A stretch of 36,367 nt of DNA from Candidatus Gastranaerophilales bacterium (lineage in GTDB: Bacteria; Cyanobacteriota; Vampirovibrionia; Gastranaerophilales; Gastranaerophilaceae), in contig CAJOJP010000021.1 in NCBI GenBank assembly GCA_905234915.1, forward strand, positions 1 through 36,367, read 5' to 3'. Every line of letters begins with the position of its first letter. The first letter of the stretch is position 1. Below are positions 15,148 to 23,406 of the stretch, in pieces. Both the position numbers and the translations under genes were made by a program. The notes below the pieces were generated by a model. The model had not been told where the DNA came from. It ran no database searches and worked only from the letters and a program-made list of their open reading frames with translations.

Positions 15148-15363
15148 ATGAAAATAACTGATAGTATTGCATTACGGAATTATTGTAATACTGTAGTTAT
15201 TGGTATTATAGGTGGTTTAATTGGTTTGTTGTATAATTTTTCAATTATGAATGTAATTCTTTTTGTTGTAGGACTTTTGGTAGGTTATAGATTTATGCAA
15301 AAAAGTTACAATTTATCGAAAAAAATAACAACCCTGACAAATAAAATAAAAGAGGTAAGATAA
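15148..15363 (+). CDS. small two-helix membrane protein
   Basis: The 71-aa product has two hydrophobic helices (about 15-29, with GIIGGLIGLLY, and 33-48, with NVILFVVGLLVGY) joined by a short turn. A basic, Lys-rich C-terminal helix follows, probably in the cytoplasm. No family is recognised; a holin-like or toxin-like role is possible but not supported by motifs. The ribosome site is weak. The stop TAA overlaps the ATG of a second tiny gene (TAATG), implying coupled translation. A TTGTTACAAA site lies 77 bases upstream, similar to the motifs at 4912 and 25414. Confidence 0.55.
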   Translation: MKITDSIALRNYCNTVVIGIIGGLIGLLYNFSIMNVILFVVGLLVGYRFMQKSYNLSKKITTLTNKIKEVR

Positions 15364-15470
15364 TGAATATAGTTCAAATCTTTGAGTTATTATGTATTAT
15401 CGGTATAGCTATTGGTTTATGTTATACAATTAAAGACTCAGAAAAACAGCCAAAACAAAAAAATATATAA
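15363..15470 (+). CDS. 35-aa single-helix membrane microprotein
   Basis: ATG 15363 overlaps the upstream stop by one base. The product MNIVQIFELLCIIGIAIGLC continues with YTIKDSEKQPKQKNI: one hydrophobic helix (residues 3-21) and a polar Lys-rich tail. The TAATG junction is the main evidence that it is translated. No family is recognised. Confidence 0.5.
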   Translation: MNIVQIFELLCIIGIAIGLCYTIKDSEKQPKQKNI

Positions 15471-15613
15471 CCAAAACACAAATAAAAAAAATAAACCTTC
15501 CGTATTTATGCAAGTGATGTTGTCGGATTACAACAAATACTTGCAATTTTCGTAAGTTATAATATAAAAATATCAGTATTGATAGTTTCATTACATATAA
15601 AAAAAGCGGATAA

Positions 15614-16978
15614 TTAATATTTTTTAGCAGCTTTTGCAGCAAGTTCTTTTTCATATTCTGTTTTTACATGGAAATCGCGGTTTCCGTCTTGCTGTTTGTG
15701 TCTGAATTCATACATATATTTCGGAACAAGATAGCCGAGAGATAAACAGCTTGCTCCGATACTAAGTACGGTTGCAGCTACTTTCAGAATTCTTACTTTA
15801 TCTAAATATTTATTTATATCTTTAGATTTTTTTCCAAATTTAATATAATCTTCAAGATTTTTTACCAGTTGGTTTATTTTATCGGGGTCAATATATTTTC
15901 TCGTATCGATTTTTATTTGGTCGTCTTTAGTTTTTACTGTAGAAATTATTCCCGATTTTTTTGCCGCATTAACTACGGTATGATTTTGATTATTAAATAA
16001 AAACTTATATAGCTCACTGTTATCAGTATTTTTAGTAAATTTTGCACTGAAATTTTTAATTTCTTTTTGCATTTCATTATTTGTTAATATATCTTTTGCA
16101 AAATCAGACGACAAAAGTTGAGCATCTAGTGCAACAGGAATTTTAAATAACTTTTGAGAAGCAGTTTCTAAACTTTTTTTAATTAATTCTCCGGCACAAT
16201 AAACAAAAAATAGGAAAGAACCTTCTTTTATGCCATATTCTTTAAATTCTCCTTCTGTCCTTGCAGTTGAAAGTCTTTCTCCCGTAATTCCCACATCAAG
16301 CAATATCATGTTCTTAACAGGATTGAGTATAAATTCTTCAGCGGTTTTAATTCCTGACCCAAAAGAAGGATTATATTTTGATTTTTTACTTGAGCTGAAA
16401 TTTTCAAATTCGGAAAATACACCGGATTTTTTATTTACCGGTATATTTTTCAATTCATTTGTTTTTTCTTGAAGTCCCGAGGACTTCATATTTTCGTTAA
16501 ATTCTTTTTCAATGTTTAATCTTGTCATTTTTTGTTTTAACTTTGTTAATCCCAAATAAGACAACATTGTAAGTGCCATTGAAATACCGAATTTTGCCAA
16601 TGTAAGAGCTTTTGTTTTACCTATATTTTTACCGGCTGTTTTTAAATCTTTCAAAATTTCATCAGTGGGAGCATGTTTTATTGAAAGATTAAGATATTTT
16701 TTATCTTTGACAACTCTTACATCTGCTTCGGGAGAAATTTTTGCGAACTTAAAAATAGTTTTATCTACAATTTTTTTATACAGGGGAATTCCAAAAAGCC
16801 AAATAGCACCTGTTCCAAATTCATCAACAAACCTGTCTTTTCCTTCAACACCTCCGCCGGCATCATAAGAAAAATAAGTATAGCCTGCACTGTTAAAGGT
16901 GTCCTTAATTCCTAACGGTATTTTAGAATCAGTCGAGCCAAGTTTTGATACAAGTTTTGGAGCAATTTCCGAAATCAT
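15614..16978 (-). CDS. unknown membrane-associated protein
   Basis: 454 aa, not recognised. Hydrophobic stretches occur at about 58-70, 128-145, 255-268 and near 400-420 (VLSIGASCLSLGYLV); the rest is Lys-, Asn- and Ser-rich with helical and coiled-coil character. There is no cleavable signal peptide. The C-terminus is a charged helix (YEKELAAKAAKKY). The gene appears monocistronic, with a short upstream reading frame (16985-17056). Its style (large, lysine-rich, few hydrophobic helices) resembles the unknown proteins at 22719-25329, but I see no shared motif. Confidence 0.7.
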   Translation of the reverse strand: MISEIAPKLVSKLGSTDSKIPLGIKDTFNSAGYTYFSYDAGGGVEGKDRFVDEFGTGAIWLFGIPLYKKIVDKTIFKFAKISPEADVRVVKDKKYLNLSIKHAPTDEILKDLKTAGKNIGKTKALTLAKFGISMALTMLSYLGLTKLKQKMTRLNIEKEFNENMKSSGLQEKTNELKNIPVNKKSGVFSEFENFSSSKKSKYNPSFGSGIKTAEEFILNPVKNMILLDVGITGERLSTARTEGEFKEYGIKEGSFLFFVYCAGELIKKSLETASQKLFKIPVALDAQLLSSDFAKDILTNNEMQKEIKNFSAKFTKNTDNSELYKFLFNNQNHTVVNAAKKSGIISTVKTKDDQIKIDTRKYIDPDKINQLVKNLEDYIKFGKKSKDINKYLDKVRILKVAATVLSIGASCLSLGYLVPKYMYEFRHKQQDGNRDFHVKTEYEKELAAKAAKKY

Positions 16979-16984
16979 GACAAC

Positions 16985-17056
16985 CTAAAGCCCCCATACC
17001 ATGTTCATAAGGTCTTGAAATTCTTTATTCAATATATATTTAATAAATTCAGACAT
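16985..17056 (-). CDS. possible 23-codon upstream reading frame
   Basis: ATG 17056 opens the frame MSEFIKYILNKEFQDL-MNMVWGL, whose stop lies only six bases before the ATG of the 454-aa gene. TATAAT lies eight bases before this ATG, so the frame would start at or near the transcript's 5' end. It could be a leaderless leader peptide, or simply untranslated leader. Confidence 0.3.
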   Translation of the reverse strand: MSEFIKYILNKEFQDLMNMVWGL

Positions 17057-17155
17057 TAATGATTATTATACCTCACTACAATTTATATAAAGGTTCAAAG
17101 AAAAAATAAATTGACAAATTTTTTTAAATTTTCTTAATTTGTAAACATTTATTAA

Positions 17156-17788
17156 TTAAAAAGTCTGATTATCTTCAACTCCTACGGTAAATTGCAGGAA
17201 ATTACCTATTAAATTTTCATTCCAAACCTGTATATTATCAGGCACATTTAGTACACACGGAGTAAAATTCCAAATATATTTTATTCCTGCATTTACAAGA
17301 AAATCAGTTACCTTCTGTGCAAATTTTCGAGGAACCGTTAAAATTGCAATTTTTACACTAAATTTATCAATAATAAATTGAAGTTCATTTAAATTAAAAA
17401 CTTCTTTTTCATTTATTTTAATTCCTATTTTAACCGGATCATTATCAAACAAGGCAGTAATTTTAAAGCCGTAGGCTTCAAAATTATCATATTTTGCTAA
17501 TGCCATTCCTAAATTACCTGCTCCTACTATAACCGCCGTTTTAACAGTTTTAAATTTTAGAGTAGCTTCTATTTTACATTTAAGTTCACCAGTCTTATAC
17601 CCGACTTTACACTTTCCCTTATAACCAATCATTGCAATATCTTTACGAATCTGCGTGTTATCAATATGCAATAAATCAGCTATTTGCGGACTTGAAATAT
17701 ACTCAATTTCTTTCTCTATATAATCGGATAAAATACTGTGATACAAAGTAAGCCTGTTTATAATCTTATCCGTTAATACTTTATGCAT
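17156..17788 (-). CDS. rex: redox-sensing transcriptional repressor Rex
   Basis: 210 aa, full length for Rex. A winged-helix domain (residues 5-80) contains ISSPQIADLLHIDNTQIRKDIAMIG. The NAD(H)-binding Rossmann domain has VIVGAGNLG (87-94) and an acidic residue after the second strand (TALFDNDP). The C-terminal domain-swapped helix ends in a conserved-type hydrophobic segment. Rex represses fermentation and anaerobic genes when NADH/NAD+ is low. The pyruvate formate-lyase operon here is a natural candidate target, but I did not find a full TTGTN10ACAA-type operator in its promoter. Confidence 0.92.
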   Translation of the reverse strand: MHKVLTDKIINRLTLYHSILSDYIEKEIEYISSPQIADLLHIDNTQIRKDIAMIGYKGKCKVGYKTGELKCKIEATLKFKTVKTAVIVGAGNLGMALAKYDNFEAYGFKITALFDNDPVKIGIKINEKEVFNLNELQFIIDKFSVKIAILTVPRKFAQKVTDFLVNAGIKYIWNFTPCVLNVPDNIQVWNENLIGNFLQFTVGVEDNQTF

Positions 17789-17971
17789 CGATTTACATAC
17801 CCTTTTTTATTATAACACGAACTTTTTGTTCTTTAATAAAAATTATGTGCTGTTATTTTTTAAAAATACAGGGCATGTATAAATTATAATGTGTTCTGTT
17901 CTTAAATTTTAAAATATGTTATGGTAGTTTTAATATAAAAGAATTTAAGAATTAATTGGAAAGATATATTA

Positions 17972-20900
17972 ATGAAAAATAAAAAAAGAAATATAATTTT
18001 ATCTGCAGCGTTGTTAGTTTTTGCGAGTTCTTATGCATTTGCCTCTGATTCATATAAAATCCATGATACTGATTCTCCCGTTTTTCAAATTAACGTTTAT
18101 AACGAGAATGAAGAAGCACCGGTAATACTGGATTTTCAGGAAAATCCGGAGGATCCTTCAAATCCTGTTCCTGTTTATGCAACATCAACTTATACGTTAG
18201 ATTCCAACAGTATTAATTCAATAAAAGCAGCTGCTTCAGATTGGCTTGATATATTAAATATTCACACCCGTACTTCGCCTATCATATTAGCTATATATAC
18301 GAATGACATATATAACGCAAGTGCATATGCTCCAAATTTACCTTATTATTTGCAGACGAATACATCAACAAATAATGTGATAGGGGCTATTTTAATAGGA
18401 AAAGGGGCTTTACTGGACGGATGGGATACAAATCCGGTATATTCTTCATTGTATAAAGGAGGTACTTTACCTTCTTTATATTCAACAATATCACATGAAT
18501 TAATGCATGCTCTCGGTGTTGCAACAGGCGCAAATATATATAAATATAACCAGAATGATACAGTACCTGATACAAATTTCTATTTTTCCTCAGGAACTGA
18601 CAGCCCTATAACTGCTTACGATTCTTTTTTGGAAATTTATAAGGGAACACCATATAATTCAAATACATCACAAATTATGGATGAAAATTTGCAAGTTTCG
18701 GCATCAAACGGAGTGCAAATTAAATATACCGAAAACGGAAACGGTACATTCGATATATATAATTATGCTCCTTATTTTACGGGCGCAAAAACTCTAAAAA
18801 CATTAACCGGATTATCGCTCAATGAAATAATAACGGCACAAGGATTAACCGATTATATTACGCCTGTATATAACAGCGAAACAAATACTTATACATACCA
18901 ATATAATAATAATACCTATACTGAAGTTCAAATGACAAACTTGTTACAACCAATTTTACAAGATTGGATTTATAAAAACGGCGGACTGAAAAGTTATTCT
19001 TATAATGGTTATGGTAAAACCGTTTATGGGCTTCCGGTAAGTTCGTACGAGGGAAATATACCGAATCTTTCTCATTTAGAGTTAAGAAACAGCTTAATGT
19101 CGCATCAGAATTTCAGAAACTGGTCAACTCCTATGGAGGCGGAATTAGCTTTATTATACGATATAGGCTATACCGGCATTGATACTAAAAAATATTTCGG
19201 TAAATCCGTATATTTAAATAATCAAAATGTATCATTTAATGAAGGATATACTGAAAATACCGATAAAGGCGTAGGTTTACATATATACGGAAATAATAAT
19301 AATGTTATTCAATTATCGGATGTAATATCATCAGGCAGAGGTGTTATAGGTGCAAGAATTGAAGGTACGGATAATTATTATGAATTATCTTCCGGCAGCA
19401 AAATAAAAGTAACCGGAGATGATGCGGCAGGTATAGGTGTTAGCTGGGGTAAAAATCACGTTATAAATATAAATGAAGGTGCAAAAGTAGAAGCCTCAGG
19501 AAATAACGGCATCGGTGCAAGTTTTGATTTCGGTACCAATATGTTAGGGTCGGCTATAGAGGAAAAAGGTTCTTACAGCTATAGCTTAGGCGGAAAAATC
19601 GATGATGATATTTGGGTCGGGATTTTTACCAATCCGGATGTCGAAACTCAAGGTGCATTGGTTAATTCTTTTAATGTATCGGGAACAGTAAGCGGAAAAG
19701 ATAAAGCAATATATATATCCGATAATGCTTTTGTTAATGCTGTTAATATATTGCAGGGAGCTGATATTCAAGGTGATATAGTTTCAAAATGGAATTCCGT
19801 ACGTTCGGGTGATTATTCACTTGTATCAATACCCGGAGGCAGTACAGGTTATCAGTTTCAGACTTATCCTCAGCTTATAGAGGAATATGGATACTTTACA
19901 AATTTAAATTTCGGTTCAAATGACTCTCCTTATGAAGGAACCTTCAAATATAATATCAACGGTGATTCTGAATTTCATTTGTGGGATTATATTAATCAAA
20001 GTTATTCGGTTAATTCTTATTTGTTTAATACTATAAAAATGAAAGTTAATACTGGTTCAAAATTAACTCTTGACGGTTCTTTGTTTGACGGCGGTTCAAA
20101 AATAGCAGTTTATAGTCTTACAAATAACGGAACGATTAATATTAATAATACGGTTAACTTAAAAACTTTTAGCGGTTCGGGCAGCATATTGGGAAATACT
20201 GAAATAAACGATAAGGAAGGTGTAAAAGGAACAGGAACGATTAATATAAAAAAGGCTTCTGTTTTAAAATTGGACGATTCCGTAAGAAATGTAAACAGTA
20301 CTGTTAAAATAGAAACAGACGGAACTTTATCGACTGTAAATAATGCAATAACGGAACATAAAATAACTAATTTAAAAACTGAAAATAATTCAAAATTAAG
20401 TTTTGAAATTGATACTGATAATGGAACAATAGTAAACGATAAGTTCACAATAAATTCAACAGAAGGTTCTGAAGGCACAGCAAAATTTGACAGTATCTCA
20501 GTTACTCTTGATTCTTTAGATGAATTGATAGAAAACGGAGCTCAATTATTTACTACCGATAAAACCGTTAATATGGGAGATAATACATTTAGCGTATATA
20601 CGGATAAAAAACAGCATGTATTTAAACAGGATAGTAATAATTTACAGCGTTTGGTTTATTTATCGACTTTTGAGGCAAAAGGCGGATTATCGGATGCTGC
20701 AATGGATAGTTCCACAGGAAATTATACAGTGCAAAAAGATGAAAAACAGCCCGCACAAGGCGGTTATGTCAACGGTTCGACATTTGAAATAACAGGCGAA
20801 GATTTGGATTTTAATTCAAATAAAGGTCTTATAATTGACGGTCAATATAATACAGACAAAACTACAGTTAAAGTCAGCACTAAAAATGCAATCAGCAATA

Positions 20901-22696
20901 ATGAATATAAAGGAACTTATACAGTTCAAAACAATGGTAATTTAGTTATAGAAACAAACGGAAAAAATATTGATATAGCTCCTGCATTTAATACAAATAC
21001 AAACTCACAAGGAAGCTCAATTTATATAAGTAAAGATTCTTCTGCCACGATAAATGCGTTAAATAAAAATAAAATTGTTATATCAGGCAAAATACAGGGT
21101 GAAATGCAAAATAACAAAATTTCAGCCTTGTATGCAAAAGGAAATGATATAACAATAACCGGAATTGATTCGACAGCCGTTAATCAAAGTGCTAAAATTA
21201 ATACACTTGCAGGAACAAGTACTAATACGGATTGGCAGCTTAATGACGGTATTATGAAAGTTAAGAATGATAAATATCTTTCCTCTGACGGTACAAATTC
21301 CGTAAAATTTAACGGTGGTACCTTAAACCTTCAAAATAATACGGCTTCACAAATAAATCTTGCAAAAATGGAGCTTAATGAAAATACTAATGTTCTTGTT
21401 GATTTGGATTTTAAAAATAAAACAATAGATAAATTTGCATTTAATAATTCTGATGATGTAACCAAAAAAGATGTTAAGTTAAACATTTCAGATATAAACT
21501 ATATAAATGTAAAAGATGTAAAACAGGATAAATATGTTATTCCTGTTGTGGGTAAATCCTCTAAAAGTGAAAAATTAATCGGAAATATCAGTGCAAACTT
21601 ATCTGATGTATTAACGCCGATATATAAATATAATGTTTCTTATGTTGAGGATGAAAATTCCGGCAGTCTGGTATTTCAAACACCGTACGGAAAAGACAGC
21701 TATAAAAGCTATAATCCTGCTGTAATGGCAGAACCCGTTGCAGCACAAACAGGCGGATATTTTAATCAGCTTGCAAGTTATGATACCTCCTTTACAAATA
21801 TGGATTCAATGATGAATTTACCTTCATCAGAGAGATTGACGGTATTAGAAAGAAACAAATATGCCATAAATAGTAATGAAAAGCTGATGTATTCTCCGAA
21901 TTTATTAGGGGAAACCAAAAGAGGGTTATGGTTTAAACCTTATACAACATTTGAAAAAGTTGATTTAAAAGGTGATGCCGAAATTAATAATATAGGATAC
22001 GGTACCTTTGCAGGCGGTGATACGGATGTGGTAGAACTAAAAAGAGGCTGGAACGGAATTTTTTCCGCTTATGCAGGATATAACGGTTCACATCAAACTC
22101 ATAGCGGTATTTCTACATATCAAAACGGAGGTTTGCTTGGTTTAAGCGGAGCCTTCTACAGAAAGAATTTATTTGCGGGTATAACTGCAAATCTGGGTGC
22201 AGGCATTGCAAATACCGAGTCTATGTATGGAAAAGATGATTTTACAATGCTGACAACAGGTGCAGCTCTAAAAACAGGCTATAATTTGGAATTTAAATCA
22301 GGACGATATATTGTTCAGCCGAGTTATTTAATGTCATATACATTTGTTAATACCTTTGATTACACAAATGCAGCCGGTTTAAGAATTTCTCAGAGTCCTC
22401 TTAATGCAATTCAGATTGTTCCGGGATTAAAATTAATAATGAACACGGAATCAGGTTTCCAGCCTTACTTAAATTGTCAGATGATATGGAATATTCTGGA
22501 TAAATCAAAAGTACATGCTAATGATGTTGAATTACCTTCTCTAAGTGTTAAACCTTATGTCCAATATGGAGCAGGGCTGCAAAAACGTTTCGGCAGGAGA
22601 TTTTCGGGCTATGCTCAGGTAATGATAAGAAACGGCGGAAGAACGGGTATTGCTCTTTCAGTCGGTTCAAAATGGATTTTAGGTGAAAATTTGTAA
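17972..22696 (+). CDS. type Va autotransporter with N-terminal metzincin-like domain
   Basis: 1574 aa. The signal peptide ends near AFA-SDSY (residues 24-26). Residues 60-400 are metalloprotease-like: SHELMHALGVATG has H175, E176 and H179, but position 12 of the motif is Gly rather than the third His or Asp. The Met-turn-like NSLMSHQNFRNW lies around M376, followed by MEAELALLYDIGY; this element is known from other bacterial autotransporters. Residues 420-1290 form a repetitive Asn/Thr/Gly-rich beta-helical passenger. Residues 1317-1574 are the 12-strand beta-barrel (RGLWFKPYTTFEKV to GSKWILGENL). GGAAAGA precedes the ATG. No other gene is in the transcript. Whether it is proteolytically active is open. 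Confidence 0.88.
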   Translation: MKNKKRNIILSAALLVFASSYAFASDSYKIHDTDSPVFQINVYNENEEAPVILDFQENPEDPSNPVPVYATSTYTLDSNSINSIKAAASDWLDILNIHTRTSPIILAIYTNDIYNASAYAPNLPYYLQTNTSTNNVIGAILIGKGALLDGWDTNPVYSSLYKGGTLPSLYSTISHELMHALGVATGANIYKYNQNDTVPDTNFYFSSGTDSPITAYDSFLEIYKGTPYNSNTSQIMDENLQVSASNGVQIKYTENGNGTFDIYNYAPYFTGAKTLKTLTGLSLNEIITAQGLTDYITPVYNSETNTYTYQYNNNTYTEVQMTNLLQPILQDWIYKNGGLKSYSYNGYGKTVYGLPVSSYEGNIPNLSHLELRNSLMSHQNFRNWSTPMEAELALLYDIGYTGIDTKKYFGKSVYLNNQNVSFNEGYTENTDKGVGLHIYGNNNNVIQLSDVISSGRGVIGARIEGTDNYYELSSGSKIKVTGDDAAGIGVSWGKNHVININEGAKVEASGNNGIGASFDFGTNMLGSAIEEKGSYSYSLGGKIDDDIWVGIFTNPDVETQGALVNSFNVSGTVSGKDKAIYISDNAFVNAVNILQGADIQGDIVSKWNSVRSGDYSLVSIPGGSTGYQFQTYPQLIEEYGYFTNLNFGSNDSPYEGTFKYNINGDSEFHLWDYINQSYSVNSYLFNTIKMKVNTGSKLTLDGSLFDGGSKIAVYSLTNNGTININNTVNLKTFSGSGSILGNTEINDKEGVKGTGTINIKKASVLKLDDSVRNVNSTVKIETDGTLSTVNNAITEHKITNLKTENNSKLSFEIDTDNGTIVNDKFTINSTEGSEGTAKFDSISVTLDSLDELIENGAQLFTTDKTVNMGDNTFSVYTDKKQHVFKQDSNNLQRLVYLSTFEAKGGLSDAAMDSSTGNYTVQKDEKQPAQGGYVNGSTFEITGEDLDFNSNKGLIIDGQYNTDKTTVKVSTKNAISNNEYKGTYTVQNNGNLVIETNGKNIDIAPAFNTNTNSQGSSIYISKDSSATINALNKNKIVISGKIQGEMQNNKISALYAKGNDITITGIDSTAVNQSAKINTLAGTSTNTDWQLNDGIMKVKNDKYLSSDGTNSVKFNGGTLNLQNNTASQINLAKMELNENTNVLVDLDFKNKTIDKFAFNNSDDVTKKDVKLNISDINYINVKDVKQDKYVIPVVGKSSKSEKLIGNISANLSDVLTPIYKYNVSYVEDENSGSLVFQTPYGKDSYKSYNPAVMAEPVAAQTGGYFNQLASYDTSFTNMDSMMNLPSSERLTVLERNKYAINSNEKLMYSPNLLGETKRGLWFKPYTTFEKVDLKGDAEINNIGYGTFAGGDTDVVELKRGWNGIFSAYAGYNGSHQTHSGISTYQNGGLLGLSGAFYRKNLFAGITANLGAGIANTESMYGKDDFTMLTTGAALKTGYNLEFKSGRYIVQPSYLMSYTFVNTFDYTNAAGLRISQSPLNAIQIVPGLKLIMNTESGFQPYLNCQMIWNILDKSKVHANDVELPSLSVKPYVQYGAGLQKRFGRRFSGYAQVMIRNGGRTGIALSVGSKWILGENL

Positions 22697-22718
22697 TATA
22701 GACTAAATATAAATTTTT

Positions 22719-23357
22719 TTAGTTAAAAATTATATTATGATAACATTCCAATGCTTTTTGATTCTCTCCAACGCTTAAAGGTCTTAATCTTTCAAAGGAA
22801 GGAATTACTATCCTGTTATCATCCGGAGTTGCAAACCAAATATCAGACGAATGCAATATTTTATCGTCAGCTAAACCTGCTTTTGTAAGCTTTTGCATAT
22901 CAGAAAAAGCTGCAAGCTTATTTTTTCTTGAAACTTTTTCTTTTACTTTGCAGTAAGGTATTAAATCACCGTTTTTAGTACCTTTTATTTTGGTGATAAG
23001 AAACATATCATTGTCTTTGATTATTGTCTTTATATGCTCAGGTGCGATATCAAGACCTAAATTATTTACTTTTTTTAAATTATACTCATATAAATTTCCA
23101 AAATCTTTAAACATATTTTGAATTATGTATTCTCCATGTTTGAATAAAACTCCGTTTTTAAGTTCAAGTTCTCCCTTTTCAACATTTTTATAAAGAATAT
23201 CGAGTACTTCATTATGATTAGCTGCATTTTCCATTTTACCAATTAATTCATTAAATGAATCCGGTATCGCAGTACAATTATTAAACTGTAATTTTTTTAA
23301 AAACGGTTTCATAAAATTATATCCTGTAATATTTATTTTTGAACTGGTTACAATCAT
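22719..23357 (-). CDS. unknown protein, weakly kinase-like C-terminus
   Basis: 212 aa, not recognised. It is Lys/Asn-rich with no signal peptide. The C-terminal part reads HSSDIWFATPDDNRIVIPSF. Its spacing recalls the catalytic-loop and DFG region of protein-kinase-like folds (HxDI...NxIxIxDF), but the DFG is absent, so any kinase activity is doubtful. AGGAAAAAC precedes the ATG. It lies 49 bases downstream of the 640-aa gene and is probably cotranscribed. Confidence 0.65.
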   Translation of the reverse strand: MIVTSSKINITGYNFMKPFLKKLQFNNCTAIPDSFNELIGKMENAANHNEVLDILYKNVEKGELELKNGVLFKHGEYIIQNMFKDFGNLYEYNLKKVNNLGLDIAPEHIKTIIKDNDMFLITKIKGTKNGDLIPYCKVKEKVSRKNKLAAFSDMQKLTKAGLADDKILHSSDIWFATPDDNRIVIPSFERLRPLSVGENQKALECYHNIIFN

Positions 23358-23406
23358 TGTTTTTCCTGTCTTACTTAATTATATAAATCTGAAATTTTCT
23401 TTTTTG

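Noticed and set aside
15430-15654. 74-codon hydrophobic minus-strand frame
   Set aside because: It overlaps the end of the 454-aa gene in another frame and the 35-aa microprotein on the other strand; no ribosome site and random A/T-rich composition.
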